Counted from the stretch's first letter, positions 1 through 10,147 are shown. The stretch is DNA of 64,000 nucleotides from an uncultured Armatimonadota bacterium (GCA_903833215.1 CAILEM010000029.1:26751-90750), one strand, 5' to 3'. A program made the numbers and translations. Notes: generated by a model from the sequence alone, not told the origin.

Positions 1-1
1 T

Positions 2-604
2 GCGCTCATTGGGGTTTGGGTTCACTTCTACGGAAAGAACCAGCGCGTCGAGGTTTCGGATGATCGGCTGGTGATTTACGACAGCTTCAATCGGCGCGAA
101 TTTGATGTCGCATGGTCGGATATAAGTTCTTTTGAACGCACCCATGTGAGAAGTTGGATCATCAGGTTACCGAGACCCCGCTGGCGAGTGAGCTCCGGTA
201 AGAAGGCGGTTTGGGTTCCTTTCATGGAGGACTACGTAGAGTTCCAACGGCTGCTGCTACAGCACATTCCAAGCGCGGCTATTCCCTCGAAGTACTTTGA
301 CCACCATCCCAAGGCTGACGTTCAATTGGATGCCCCGATCAAGCATTTCAGTCTGACCGTCGACAACGAAGGGCTATCCATTCACAGTGCAATGGCTCAA
401 GCCTCAATTCGGTGGGACGAGGTTCAGTATGTCGAAGAGATCGACTACAACGTTGCCAGCGACGACGACGATCCGCGCGTGCCTCGCGTTTATGTCCTCT
501 CCGCCACAGATGAGTTTGAACTGACACGCGCTTGGGATAAGTACGACGAGATTCGAGACCTTATATTTGCGAAAGCGCCAAGTGCGGCACTGGTCGTCAG
601 ATAA
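2..604 (+). CDS. PH-like domain protein, 5' end cut by window
   Basis: The reading frame is open from base 2 to the stop at 602-604. The GTG at 71 is only an internal valine, so the gene begins outside the window. Visible are about 200 residues of alternating beta-strand pattern with two similar halves, one around VEVSDDRLVIYDSFNRREF and one around LTVDNEGLSIHSAMAQ. Each half has the form 'variable strand, aromatic, D/E-V-x-W-x-D/E-I/V' (VAWSDISSF and IRWDEVQYV), which is typical of bacterial PH-like (YdbS/PH_10 type) folds. No membrane segment is seen in the visible part. The function is unknown and the family call is an inference from the strand pattern. It is convergent with the DUF2461 gene downstream. 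Confidence 0.6.
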   Translation, partial: ALIGVWVHFYGKNQRVEVSDDRLVIYDSFNRREFDVAWSDISSFERTHVRSWIIRLPRPRWRVSSGKKAVWVPFMEDYVEFQRLLLQHIPSAAIPSKYFDHHPKADVQLDAPIKHFSLTVDNEGLSIHSAMAQASIRWDEVQYVEEIDYNVASDDDDPRVPRVYVLSATDEFELTRAWDKYDEIRDLIFAKAPSAALVVR

Positions 605-689
605 GCAGTCTGGATTGCTTTCGTTTCGGACGTCTGCCCCTTCTACTTGGATTAGGCAAAAAGCGGAGTCTCACGCAAAGGACGCCAAG

Positions 690-718
690 GGACACATCGC
701 GGCAATTCGGCGATGTCC
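690..718. terminator. Inverted repeat between convergent genes
   Basis: GGACACATCGC and GCGATGTCC form a near-perfect stem (one bulged base) with a 9-base loop. It lies between the convergent genes ending at 604 and 792. There is no clear T-tract, so it is only a candidate bidirectional terminator. Confidence 0.35.
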
Positions 719-791
719 GCTGAGCCGTTCAGAGTCTCAATTCTCCTTACCGCCCCTTGGCGGCCATTGCGTGCCACCTATATTCAGTGTT

Positions 792-1457
792 CTAAACCAA
801 AGCCCTTGTCAAGAATGCGTTCATCGGCTTGGCTGCCAAATAATGCTCCAAGATCAGTTCTGGCAAGTCATCCCGAAAGACATCGGTGGCGTCAAATTCC
901 GCCCAGTAGTAGAACTGTTTGTTGAATATTAGCGGTTGAATCTCAGCGGCGGCTTTGAATTCCTGGGGCAAGATCTTGCCCTTCTCGCCGGCGATAGTGC
1001 CAAACAGGCGTTTGAACTCGACGTTCTCAAGAAGCTGCGAGAACTCTTCGAGATTGGCGCAAATAAATGAGCGGAAGGCTCTTACTTGCTGTGGATCAGG
1101 TCCGTAGTAACCGCTCGCTATCCCCATCTTTCGCGCGTCCACGTGAAAGTAGATTCCAGGCTTTCCCAGGTGATTTCTTCCGCTTGGCGAGACATAAAGC
1201 CCGGCATTAGTTTTGTATGGAGTCTTGTCTTTGCTGAATCGGACGTCCCTATAGATTCGGAACACGGCTTCTCTGGGCGTCATCGAGATTTCGGGCTCAA
1301 TGACCTGCATTCGACCGATCATCTCGGCGGCAAAAGCCTCCATCGGCTTCTTTACGGAGATCTCGTATCGCTTCTTGTTGGCCCCAAACCATTCCTTGTG
1401 GTTGTTGAATTCAAGCTCCGCAAAGAAATCAAGAATGTCCGCTTCAAACCATGCCAT
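792..1457 (-). CDS. DUF2461 / TIGR02453 family protein
   Basis: 221 residues, the usual length for the TIGR02453 (DUF2461) family. The N-terminus (FFAELEFNNHKEWFGANKKRYE) and the central block FRIYRDVRFSKDKTPYKTN are hallmark motifs, followed by the GIYFHVDARKMGIASGYY strand pair. The family is widespread and probably cytoplasmic. Its biochemical role is not established. The gene lies just downstream, on the same strand, of the giant repeat protein gene that ends at 1493; the 35-base gap makes co-transcription possible but not demonstrated. Confidence 0.9.
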   Translation of the reverse strand: MAWFEADILDFFAELEFNNHKEWFGANKKRYEISVKKPMEAFAAEMIGRMQVIEPEISMTPREAVFRIYRDVRFSKDKTPYKTNAGLYVSPSGRNHLGKPGIYFHVDARKMGIASGYYGPDPQQVRAFRSFICANLEEFSQLLENVEFKRLFGTIAGEKGKILPQEFKAAAEIQPLIFNKQFYYWAEFDATDVFRDDLPELILEHYLAAKPMNAFLTRALV

Positions 1458-1492
1458 GAGACTGATTCTGACTCATGGCATCGGAAGCTCAG

Positions 1493-4400
1493 CTATGGCG
1501 TAACGGTTAGCTTTGTTGTCTGAGTGATTCCACTGAGCGAAGCGCTAATCGTGACCGAAGCTTGAGCCGCTACTTTCGAGTGAGTCACCTTGAATGTGGC
1601 GGTGCCTTTTCCGGCGAGGATCGTCACGGTGGCGGGGACTTTGGCGGCAGCGGTATTTGAGCTCGTCAAGGAAATAACGAGGCCACCTGTTGGCGCGAGG
1701 CCGTTGAGCGAAACAGTGCCGGTCACCGCTGTGGTCGCCGAACCTTTGACGGTGGCGGGAGATACAGACACGGCGATCAAAGTCGCTGGCGCAATGGAAA
1801 CTGTGCCTTGCTTGGAACTGCTTCCATAGGTGGCAGTCGCCGTCGCCGTCGTGCTCGTCGAGACCGCTGTGGTTGTTGCGTTGAACACCGCTCCGAGGCG
1901 ATTGAGAGGAATCGACACGGTCGCAGGGACGCCGAGCGCCTTAGAGGACGAAACCAGCTTCACCGAAATCGGACCGCTCGGCCCTGGTTGGGCGTTGAGT
2001 AGAACTGTCCCACTCGTCTTGTTTCCACCGATGACTGAACTTGGAGCGAAGCTAAGGGACGCAATCTGGAACGGAATCAGGTTGAGGTTCGCCGTCAGTT
2101 TGACCCCGGCATAGCTCGCAGTGATCGTCACTGATTTCGCGGCAGTAACGAGTTTGTGACTGACGTTGAACGATATGCTAGTCGTGCCTTTCAGAATTTT
2201 CACACTGGCAGGCACGGTAGCAAGCGTGGTGCTGGAGCTTGAAAGGGTCACGGTTGCGCCCGTGCTAGGTGCTAACCCATTGAGAGTCACGACACCTTGA
2301 ATGACGGAGTCCGAACCACCGACGACGGTTGTTGGACTCAGTGTAAATGTGTTAAGTGCGGCAGGCTGAATTGTTAGACCCGCTGTCAAGGTCGTCCCCG
2401 AAAGCGAAGCTGAAATCGTTGCATTCACAGCGGATGCAACGGGGGTGGTAGCGATGGGGAACGTTGCTGTGGAAGTACCAGGAGCGACCACCACAGTCGC
2501 AGCTACTGTGGCATTCGAACTGGATGAAGCCAATGTGATTGTGGTCCCTGAAGATGGTGCTAACCCATTCAGGGTCACCTTTCCGATCGGGGTATTGCCA
2601 CCCGCAACCACGTTGGGCGTTATTGAGAGCCCAACCAAGGCAGCAGGATTCACTGTGAGGTTGGTGGTTCGTGTCGTCCCAGAAAGGCTTGCCGAAATCG
2701 TGACTGTGATCGTGCTTGCCTGACCCGTCGTATTGATCGTGAAGTTTGCGGTGGTCAATCCCGCTGCAACATTCACCGATGCCGGGACGGATGCACCACC
2801 AGAAGCGGAGAGTGAGATCGTGGCGCCTCCCGCAGGTGCAACCCGGGCCAACGTGATCGTTCCAACTGCCGAATTGCCACCGACAACGGCGGTGGGATTT
2901 GGAGATACGGTCAAGAGGAGCGGGGTAAGGATGGTAAGCGTCCCCGATGCTGAATTTCCGTTGAGTGCACCGGTGATCGTGGCAGTGACAGTGGTTGCGA
3001 CTGACGATGTTGTGATGGCAAACGTTGCCGACGTTGAGCCGGATGGAATCACAACGGATGTCGGGACGGCTGCGCTGGCAGAGCTAGAAGTTAGACTTAC
3101 CGTGATGCCACCGGTCGGGGCTGGTCCATTAAGGGTAACCGTGCCCGTTGCTGATGTACCACCGGTGACCGTCGTCGGTGAGATGCTGACGGAGCTGAGT
3201 GTTGTTGGTGTGATCACCAACGTGGTCGATTTGGCAGTGCCCCCCTGGCCAGCAAACAAAGTGACGGACGTCGACTGAGAAACCCCAGTCGTCGTAACGG
3301 TGAACGTGACACTTGACGCGCCCGCAGGGATGGTGACCGACGACGGCATGGTGGCCTTTGGACTGCTTGAAGTCAACGTAACCACAAGACCACCCGTCGC
3401 GGCGGGGCCAGTCAAGGTGACAGTGCCGGTGGAAGGAGCGCCGCCAGGCACCGTGCTTGGTGAAACCGCGAAGCTCGAAAGGGTCGGCGGTGCCACCGCA
3501 ATCGTTGCCGTCAAAGTCGATGAAGCAAGTTTGGCTGAAATCGTCGCTGTGGTTGATGTGGAGACAGCGTTCGTGCTAATCGGGAATGTCGCGGTAACTG
3601 CCCCTGCCGGTACAGTGGCTGAACCTGGCACCGTGACGCTGGTGCTGTTCGATGAGAGGCTGACCGTGGTCCCGTTGGGGGGAGCGATTCCTTTCAGGGT
3701 GACAGTACCTGTGGAGGTGGAACCACCAATCACGGAGGTTGGTGAGACCGTGAATGTGGCCAAGGCCGTTGGGTTAATCGTCAAGGCCGCGGCCTTGGTG
3801 ATAGATCCCATCGTCGCCGTGATCTTCGCGGTCGTGACAGTCGGTACGCCCAGTGTATTGATTGAGACCGAGGCGGTTATGCTGCCTTCGGGCACAGTAA
3901 CTGAGGCCACGATTGGCGCCGCTGCAGTGTCAGAAGCTAACGCGATCACTGCGCCGCCGGTTCCAGCGGGACTATTTAAGCTAACCGTGGCAGTCGAAGT
4001 GCCGCCGCCGATCACGCTCGTCGGAGCAAGGGTGAGACTCTGCAAAATGCCAGGTCCATACGGGAGAGACCAGATACCTCTTCCATGAGTCGCGGCCAAC
4101 AAGGTTGCCGAGTTGTTCATGTACTGCAGGTCGTCGACGGACACGTTGATACCCATGTCACTTGCCGTAGTCCATGTATTGCCGCCATCGGTCGTTGAGA
4201 ACACGCCGATCTCCGTGCCGACATACAACTTGTTTGGTGCGGCCGGACGTCGGGCAATAGCCCGCACCGGCACCTGTGGAAGGACACCGTTTCCGCTGCC
4301 ATTGAGGGCAGTCCAAGTGGCGCCAGCGTTTGTGGTCTTCCAAACATTGTTGGATGTGAAGCCACCTAAAGTGACGTAAACGGTGTTGGGTTGATCCGGA

Positions 4401-6634
4401 TCGATCAAAATTCGCGTGACGTATCGGCCTGGGATTGGGCCTCCCCCGGGCGTGCTAATCGTCTTCCACGTTGGGCTGTCGGCGGTGCCGTTGGTGGTCA
4501 TCGCGATGCCGCCATCGTTTTGGCCGACCCAGATGATGTCGCTGTTGCCGTTTGCAACGGCGATTGCGGAGAGCAGGGAAGAACCTTGAGGTCGAATGGC
4601 GGTCCAAGTTGGGGCGTCATCTCGAGCGTTATTTGATCGCCAAAGTGAACCGCCACCGGCGAGCAAAGTCAGCGGATTGTTGGGGTCCAGGATAAACGGT
4701 GCGATGAAGTTAGCGTTGTTTCCAGCATCACCGAGGCCACCGTAAATCCAGTTGGAATTGCCACCCGTTGCTCCGTCGTTGTTTCGGAACATCCTCAGGT
4801 CAATGTACTCACCGTAGACGTACTGCGAGTTTGCGGGGTCGATGGCGACATAACCTCCGTCGCCACCAAAGAAGCAAAACGCATTGCCGTCGCCCATTCG
4901 GTTTGCTTCAGAGCCGTTATCCTGCAGCCCGCCAACATAGAAGTTGCCAGGGCCATCACCAGCGACAGAGTAATACTGAGTGGTTCTTGCGCCTTGATCT
5001 AGTCGAAACCAGCCTGCATCCGTAGAAGCGGTGGTGATGTCAAGAGTTGCGTAGAGACCACCGTCAGAGCAAATATAGACTGTCTTGTTGTTGACTCCAT
5101 CGTAACCGGGAGCCGCAACGACGGTGTGGTCGTCAGGGTGAGGTTGGTCGGTTTGGATGTACCCTGCTCCAATTGCGTTGATGGTGACCCCACCATCGGT
5201 GCTTCCATAAACGTAGGTGCCAGTAATCACCAATCGGTTGGAGTTCGTGGGGTCCACCCAAATTCCATTTGCGTACCAGTTGGCGCTTGTGCTGCCGCTC
5301 GTGTTGACTTGGGCGTAGCTCTTGCCTCCGTCAGTCGACTTATACACGTTCCCATCACTTGCCGATGCATAGGCGATGTTTTCGTCGCTAACGACTGGAT
5401 ATGTTTCGACGCGGCTGAAGCCACCAACACTGTTGAGAGGGCCACTTGCTTTGGTCCAGGTGGCTCCAGCGTCGGTCGAATAAATCGCGGCTGCGTACCA
5501 GTTGCCAGCATTGAAATCGTAATCCTGGATGGTGCCGAGGACTCGATTCGGATTAGCTTTGCTAAAGGCGACTGCATGGCCGCTTTGAGCCCATAGGGGA
5601 TTAGAGAAGGTTTTGCCGCCGTCAGTGGATCGGAAGATGCCACCGTATTGCTGGGTGACAAGAATCAAATTGGAATTGCCTGGGCAAACCGCAATTCGGT
5701 TTACGTGCGACCATGTCCATCCCGATGTCCCAGCGAGCTGCGACCAAGTTGTTCCACCGTCGGTGCTCTTGTAGACGCCTTGGCCAGCGAGTCCATCGCC
5801 GTTAAAGTAGCCCTCACCTGTGCCTGCATAAAGGGTTTTGTTATCGTTTGGGTCAAGAACCATGCACGTAACCGCTATGGATGGGAGCTTGTCGCCCACC
5901 GGAGTCCACGACTGACCACCATCCAAGGATCGCCAAATGCCTCCACCTACCGAGCCCATCCACATTCGCTGTGGATTTGCAGGATCGATGACGACACATC
6001 GGCTTCTTCCCGAGAAATTCGAGGGGCCCAACTCTTTCCAGGTCTGAGTCTGGGTTTTTGATTGATGGGTAGCAACGAGTGCTTGCTTCTGTTGAAGGGC
6101 ACGCTGAAGTGCGTTGGGAGGAATCGCTCCATGCTCGTCAACCAACGCCAGACGACGCCATCGAGCTGCTTCACCAGGGCCGTCGGTTCCAGGCATTTGA
6201 TCGTTTCGTAGTTTGGATTTGACGCCCGTCGCAACGCGACGGTATTCCATCTTTGAGCCATTGCGCACGGCAACGATGCCACCAGCCGTCTCGCTGTCAC
6301 CCTTTTCCTCACCACCGAATCCTTTGAGCGGCTCTCTGAGTTCACGAACGGCCCGCAATTCGGACTGCTCTTCGCGAGTGTTGAGCAGATGTACACCGGG
6401 AATCGAAGTAAGTCGCTTCTTGGCGGTGTTCAAGGACGAGCCAGGCTTGAGCTGAATGAGGAATAGCGAAGAACCGCGCTTGCGCGATTCAATCCTCCCC
6501 AGCGGCCCAACTGCAGACGCAAGGCGCTCTATGGGCACCGTTGCATTCGTCCGGAGTAAGAACTCAGCCCCGGTTTGTGATGGCTTGTTGTCTAATGTCG
6601 TGAAGAAGAAGAGAGCCGATAAGAGAGTAATCAA
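1493..6634 (-). CDS. Giant secreted protein: BNR/VPS10-like propeller plus nine Ig-like repeats
   Basis: 1713 residues. The N-terminus has a short hydrophobic stretch that may serve as a signal peptide. After it comes a block (about residues 25-90, EFLLRTNATVPIERLASAVG) resembling the prodomain of secreted subtilases. Residues from about 200 to 860 hold many BNR/sortilin-type motifs (RSTDGGKTF, KSTDGGTTW, TTDGGNTW), so one or two beta-propellers are likely. From about 875 to the end there are nine tandem repeats of roughly 90 residues, each beginning like 'SPTSVIGGxTSTGTVTLNG' and rich in Thr, Ser and Val. These look like Ig-like stalk domains of a surface or adhesive protein. No catalytic residues are recognised. 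No sorting tail is obvious. It may act in adhesion or polysaccharide recognition, which is inference. Confidence 0.85.
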   Translation of the reverse strand: MITLLSALFFFTTLDNKPSQTGAEFLLRTNATVPIERLASAVGPLGRIESRKRGSSLFLIQLKPGSSLNTAKKRLTSIPGVHLLNTREEQSELRAVRELREPLKGFGGEEKGDSETAGGIVAVRNGSKMEYRRVATGVKSKLRNDQMPGTDGPGEAARWRRLALVDEHGAIPPNALQRALQQKQALVATHQSKTQTQTWKELGPSNFSGRSRCVVIDPANPQRMWMGSVGGGIWRSLDGGQSWTPVGDKLPSIAVTCMVLDPNDNKTLYAGTGEGYFNGDGLAGQGVYKSTDGGTTWSQLAGTSGWTWSHVNRIAVCPGNSNLILVTQQYGGIFRSTDGGKTFSNPLWAQSGHAVAFSKANPNRVLGTIQDYDFNAGNWYAAAIYSTDAGATWTKASGPLNSVGGFSRVETYPVVSDENIAYASASDGNVYKSTDGGKSYAQVNTSGSTSANWYANGIWVDPTNSNRLVITGTYVYGSTDGGVTINAIGAGYIQTDQPHPDDHTVVAAPGYDGVNNKTVYICSDGGLYATLDITTASTDAGWFRLDQGARTTQYYSVAGDGPGNFYVGGLQDNGSEANRMGDGNAFCFFGGDGGYVAIDPANSQYVYGEYIDLRMFRNNDGATGGNSNWIYGGLGDAGNNANFIAPFILDPNNPLTLLAGGGSLWRSNNARDDAPTWTAIRPQGSSLLSAIAVANGNSDIIWVGQNDGGIAMTTNGTADSPTWKTISTPGGGPIPGRYVTRILIDPDQPNTVYVTLGGFTSNNVWKTTNAGATWTALNGSGNGVLPQVPVRAIARRPAAPNKLYVGTEIGVFSTTDGGNTWTTASDMGINVSVDDLQYMNNSATLLAATHGRGIWSLPYGPGILQSLTLAPTSVIGGGTSTATVSLNSPAGTGGAVIALASDTAAAPIVASVTVPEGSITASVSINTLGVPTVTTAKITATMGSITKAAALTINPTALATFTVSPTSVIGGSTSTGTVTLKGIAPPNGTTVSLSSNSTSVTVPGSATVPAGAVTATFPISTNAVSTSTTATISAKLASSTLTATIAVAPPTLSSFAVSPSTVPGGAPSTGTVTLTGPAATGGLVVTLTSSSPKATMPSSVTIPAGASSVTFTVTTTGVSQSTSVTLFAGQGGTAKSTTLVITPTTLSSVSISPTTVTGGTSATGTVTLNGPAPTGGITVSLTSSSASAAVPTSVVIPSGSTSATFAITTSSVATTVTATITGALNGNSASGTLTILTPLLLTVSPNPTAVVGGNSAVGTITLARVAPAGGATISLSASGGASVPASVNVAAGLTTANFTINTTGQASTITVTISASLSGTTRTTNLTVNPAALVGLSITPNVVAGGNTPIGKVTLNGLAPSSGTTITLASSSSNATVAATVVVAPGTSTATFPIATTPVASAVNATISASLSGTTLTAGLTIQPAALNTFTLSPTTVVGGSDSVIQGVVTLNGLAPSTGATVTLSSSSTTLATVPASVKILKGTTSISFNVSHKLVTAAKSVTITASYAGVKLTANLNLIPFQIASLSFAPSSVIGGNKTSGTVLLNAQPGPSGPISVKLVSSSKALGVPATVSIPLNRLGAVFNATTTAVSTSTTATATATYGSSSKQGTVSIAPATLIAVSVSPATVKGSATTAVTGTVSLNGLAPTGGLVISLTSSNTAAAKVPATVTILAGKGTATFKVTHSKVAAQASVTISASLSGITQTTKLTVTP

Positions 6635-6976
6635 TGGTGACCCTGAGAAGCTAAAAGCATCCCAAGTTTACAGTAATTGCTAGCTTAGAATTTGGCCCCA
6701 AACTTCTTTTGAAACCGTAAGTTTTAGGAGCGGACACGGGCATGATTTATGCTGATCTTCTGCGTTCATGAGGTTTTCGTATTCCAGAGGACGAATCCAG
6801 AATCGGCATTCAGCACCTATGGAGTTGGCAATTTCACAACCACTCCTGTATATTGAGCTATCAAGATCTTGGGACGGGTACGTGCTTGATTCTGCAACGC
6901 GTGCTGGATGCTCTCGAGTAAGAATGGATCTGTGTCGCGCAAATAATCAGCACCACAGAACATCGGAGGAACACCC
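6635..6976. other. Intergenic region with two divergent starts
   Basis: 342 bases between the divergent genes starting at 6634 and 6977. The short open frames here have no family features and no convincing ribosome binding site. The region probably holds the promoters of both neighbours, but no clear -35/-10 pair stands out. Confidence 0.4.
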
Positions 6977-7306
6977 ATGAAGGACGACAAGAGATCGAAA
7001 AATCAGGTTGAGGAATTCGACAATTCGCCGGATGCTTTTGGGCAAAAGCTCCGCTTTGTTCCCCAATTCATCGTCGCATTCGGTGAAAGGAAAACCGTCC
7101 TAGAGTGGAGTCGCGACCCCCGCTGCCCTTTTAACTTCAAGCAACTTTCTCGAATGGTTACTCAAGAGAAAGACATTGAGCATGCGATCTTGAATTACAT
7201 GCCAAAGCCGCAGCCAGGTACAGCAGGAGACACTCCTGGAAAATTACAACCGGAAGTTAGAAAACCTTATCTCGGTAGGCTTTCCAAAAAATTCCGCGGA
7301 CGCTGA
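6977..7306 (+). CDS. Small hypothetical protein
   Basis: 109 residues, basic toward the C-terminus (KPYLGRLSKKFRGR). A good ribosome binding site, GGAGGA, sits 8 bases before the ATG, which supports a real gene. The middle part (FIVAFGERKTVLEWSRDPRCPFNFKQLSRMV) could form helices, suggestive of nucleic-acid binding, but no family is recognised. There is no signal peptide or membrane segment. The function is unknown. Confidence 0.6.
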   Translation: MKDDKRSKNQVEEFDNSPDAFGQKLRFVPQFIVAFGERKTVLEWSRDPRCPFNFKQLSRMVTQEKDIEHAILNYMPKPQPGTAGDTPGKLQPEVRKPYLGRLSKKFRGR

Positions 7307-7420
7307 GCGCCTCAACGAAGCATTGACCAAGCACTCTGGAGCCAGATAGTCTTCCACCGATTGACGGTACGACAAATCTGATCGATTATATGATTCGACG
7401 AGTTTGTGTCGCTTTCCAGA

Positions 7421-8410
7421 TTACGTGGTGTCTCCCTTGACAAATCGAACAGGATAAACGACCTTTGGTGGGACGTCCTCTCCAGCGAGTCGGGCGCTTA
7501 GGTTGAGCACGGCGGTTTTAGCCACGGCGTACCACGGAGCAAGGACGGTTGTGAGGGCATACTTCTCGATGCATGTCACCGGGCACCCGTCAAAGCCCGT
7601 GACGGCAACTTGCCCCGGCACATCGATGCCCATGTCAAGCAGGTGGGCAAGCACGTCGCGAGCGTACGCGTCGTTCCAACAAGCGAAGGCAGTAACTCCG
7701 GACCGGACCGTTTCGTCAATCCAGACCCACCAGTCATCGGACCTTTCCTGACTGATGATGGTTGTCTTCATCCCAAGGGCTCCAGCCACTCGGAGGAATG
7801 AGAGTCGGCGATTGAGGCCCGAGAGTGGCTCGAATTCATCGATGACATAGGCGACTTTGCGATGCCCGACTTCAAAAAGGTGTCGAGCAATCATCTCGCC
7901 ACCGGCGTCGTCGTCCACGACGATCGACGGGATACCTTCCATTTCGTTCGAGATGGCGATGGCCGGTAGGTTCGCCTCCACGAGCCTCGGTCGAAGTGGG
8001 TCATTGGGCAGCATGTCTACAAGCAGGCCGTCGACTCTCCCGTTGAGCAGTTCGGGAAGAAGATCACAACTTGCCGCAGTGTGAAACGCCCCTTGAAGCA
8101 GGAGATCTTTCCTCGCGATATGGCAGCCTTCCTGAATGCCACTCACGATCTCCGCAAAGTACGCACTACGCACGTTGAGATACCCATGGCCCGCATAAAG
8201 GGCGATGACGTTCGAGCGCCCAAGCCGCAATCCCCGTGCGTGGACATTGGGCTTGTAGCCCAACTCCTGAACCGCGTCGAGTATCCGCTGCCGCGTGGCA
8301 TCCGACATCCGCCCCTCCCCATGATCGCCGCGCATACAAAGCGATACCGTCATCGCACTGACTCCCGCAAGCCGCGCGACATCCTCCAATTTCGCCTTCA
8401 TCTCTCTCAT
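7421..8410 (-). CDS. LacI/GalR family transcriptional regulator
   Basis: 329 residues, the standard LacI length. The N-terminal HTH reads KLEDVARLAGVSAMTVSLCM, followed by the hinge segment RILDAVQELGYKPNVHARGL. The remainder is a periplasmic-binding-protein-like effector domain with the family's VDGLLVDMLP, VVDDDAGGEMIARHLFEVGHRKVAY and AVTGFDG blocks. The ATG at 8401 (MKAKLEDVARL) is an equally good start. Such regulators repress carbohydrate genes and respond to sugars. The nearest candidates here are the glycoside hydrolases, notably the beta-galactosidase gene at 12.8-16.6 kb, but no operator was identified. Confidence 0.93.
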   Translation of the reverse strand: MREMKAKLEDVARLAGVSAMTVSLCMRGDHGEGRMSDATRQRILDAVQELGYKPNVHARGLRLGRSNVIALYAGHGYLNVRSAYFAEIVSGIQEGCHIARKDLLLQGAFHTAASCDLLPELLNGRVDGLLVDMLPNDPLRPRLVEANLPAIAISNEMEGIPSIVVDDDAGGEMIARHLFEVGHRKVAYVIDEFEPLSGLNRRLSFLRVAGALGMKTTIISQERSDDWWVWIDETVRSGVTAFACWNDAYARDVLAHLLDMGIDVPGQVAVTGFDGCPVTCIEKYALTTVLAPWYAVAKTAVLNLSARLAGEDVPPKVVYPVRFVKGDTT

Positions 8411-8494
8411 AAATCGATGTCGAGATTGTACGAGGTTTAGCGTTAAACTTCAACTGCTTAAAGTAGAGGCTGAAGCCAAGAGAATCGCTTTGAT

Positions 8495-10147
8495 CTACTT
8501 GCCGATTGGCGTCATGGTAATGACTGTTTTCAGTTCGGCACCGTCGGGGCGGGCTTGTTCGAACTCGATCGATGTTGGGATGCCGGTGAGAAGGTCGATC
8601 TTGTCTTCGATCTTGGTCATCTTCCATCCGCTTGCGGGGAAGGACCAGTCGGAGTTCTTCTTGAGCGATTGCATCCGACCCGTGATCGCATCTAGTGCTT
8701 TCGCGTCGAGCAGGATGTTGCTGGTTGGGAGATTTGCGAAGGTGATCTTTCCGTACTTGTGATCGCCTTCGGTAATGACCGAGTCCCACTTCCACTGGAG
8801 TCCGCTCTTTGTTGTTCCGCCTTCTCCGTTTTTGACGGTCGTCGCATTTACCGTAAGGGGACTAAGCGCCCATCCGCTATCCTTTGTGCCCGCCTTATTG
8901 GGCCATGTGCTGGATGAGCTTGCTGTAAAGTTGAGCGACTTCTTCCAAGCGTCTTGATGAATGACCGACTTCTCGCGTTTGGTGCTCCAAAGCACTTCGA
9001 TGGGAGCCTTTTGCACGGTCTTGGCCGTATATTGGCCGTCATCGGTGACGACGAATTTGTACTTTCCAATATGGAGTTCCTGCTGTCGGAGAACCTGGAA
9101 CTTCTGGCCAGTGGTAACTCGAAGGCTTAAGTTCAGGGGGATACGAGCGACGATAAAGTCCTCAACTTTGGGCGCAAAGGTCTTGCCAGCGACAGCCATG
9201 ATGGCAGCGACTAAGATCACCGCGACTCCAATCGCAATCTTTCCGACGAGACCGCCCGGCTTGCTTGATTTCGCAGGAGGTGCTGCTTGGGCGGCGGCGG
9301 CAGCTTGTATTTCGTTGATGGTGGTCTGAAGCGATTTGGGAGCGGGCGCAGGAGGCTTCGATTTGACGGCGACCGTGCCCTCCAGCATCTCCATGGCTTG
9401 TTCCGCACTTTGCGGCCTATGCTTGGGTGATTTTCTCAGGAGACTGACAAGAGTCGCATGAACCGTTGGAGGAAGGCCACGAGGTAACTCGGGAATGCGC
9501 TCGTGTACTTGCTTGTACAACACTCCCATCGGGGTTTCTGCAGTGAAAGGTGCAGCGCCGGTGAGCATCTCAAATAGGATGATTCCTAAACTGTAAAGGT
9601 CTGAGCGGTTATCCGGCTTTTTACCTTCCGCTAATTCTGGGCTCATGTACTCTGGCGTTCCATGAAGGCCAATTCCAGATGTTTGGTTGGTTCCAAGGGC
9701 TTTGGCAATTCCAAAGTCGAGAATCTTGACGACGCCACTTGTGGTTAAGAAGATGTTTGCTGGCTTTAAGTCGCGGTGGATTGAACCTTGGCGATGGGCG
9801 GCAACCAATCCTGCAAGTACTTGCTTCGTGATCTCGACAGCCATCTTTTCTGGCACTTTGCCGCGACTAAGTCTTGACTGAAGGGATTCCCCGGCAAGCA
9901 ATTCCATCACGATAAAGACGCGACCGCTATCTTCCTGTCCGGCGTCATGAACCCTAACAATATTTGCGTGGTTAAGATTGGCGCAAAGGGTTGCTTCTTT
10001 GAGCAGTTGCTTGGCTGCCTCTTCATCGCTGACGAGGGCCGGGTGGATGAACTTAACGGCAAGTTGTCTATCCAAACCGACCTGTTTGGCACGATATATC
10101 AGGCCCGTATTGCCTTTACCGATCTGTTCGCCAAGCTCGAAGTTCAT
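8495..10147 (-). CDS. Membrane-anchored Ser/Thr protein kinase (PknB-like)
   Basis: 550 residues. The Hanks-type kinase domain spans residues 1-260: glycine loop GKGNTGLIYRAK, ATP lysine in LAVKFIHP, catalytic loop HRDLKPANIF, DFGIAKALG for metal binding, and GTPEYMSPEL for the activation segment end. All catalytic residues are present, so it should be active. A proline/alanine linker is followed by one membrane segment (VGKIAIGVAVILVAAIMAVA, about 305-325) and an extracytoplasmic domain of about 220 residues. That outer domain has no PASTA repeats and no family I recognise. The gene is divergent from the TPR/FGE-sulfatase protein at 10377, with about 230 bases between them. Confidence 0.93.
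   Translation of the reverse strand: MNFELGEQIGKGNTGLIYRAKQVGLDRQLAVKFIHPALVSDEEAAKQLLKEATLCANLNHANIVRVHDAGQEDSGRVFIVMELLAGESLQSRLSRGKVPEKMAVEITKQVLAGLVAAHRQGSIHRDLKPANIFLTTSGVVKILDFGIAKALGTNQTSGIGLHGTPEYMSPELAEGKKPDNRSDLYSLGIILFEMLTGAAPFTAETPMGVLYKQVHERIPELPRGLPPTVHATLVSLLRKSPKHRPQSAEQAMEMLEGTVAVKSKPPAPAPKSLQTTINEIQAAAAAQAAPPAKSSKPGGLVGKIAIGVAVILVAAIMAVAGKTFAPKVEDFIVARIPLNLSLRVTTGQKFQVLRQQELHIGKYKFVVTDDGQYTAKTVQKAPIEVLWSTKREKSVIHQDAWKKSLNFTASSSSTWPNKAGTKDSGWALSPLTVNATTVKNGEGGTTKSGLQWKWDSVITEGDHKYGKITFANLPTSNILLDAKALDAITGRMQSLKKNSDWSFPASGWKMTKIEDKIDLLTGIPTSIEFEQARPDGAELKTVITMTPIGK

Noticed and set aside
1590..4088. Long plus-strand frames opposite the giant protein gene
   Set aside because: They are mirror frames of the Thr/Val-rich Ig repeats; the minus strand has clear BNR and Ig motifs.
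6768..6980. 70-residue plus frame before the 109-residue gene
   Set aside because: No RBS, unnatural composition, and overlap with the next gene's ribosome binding site.
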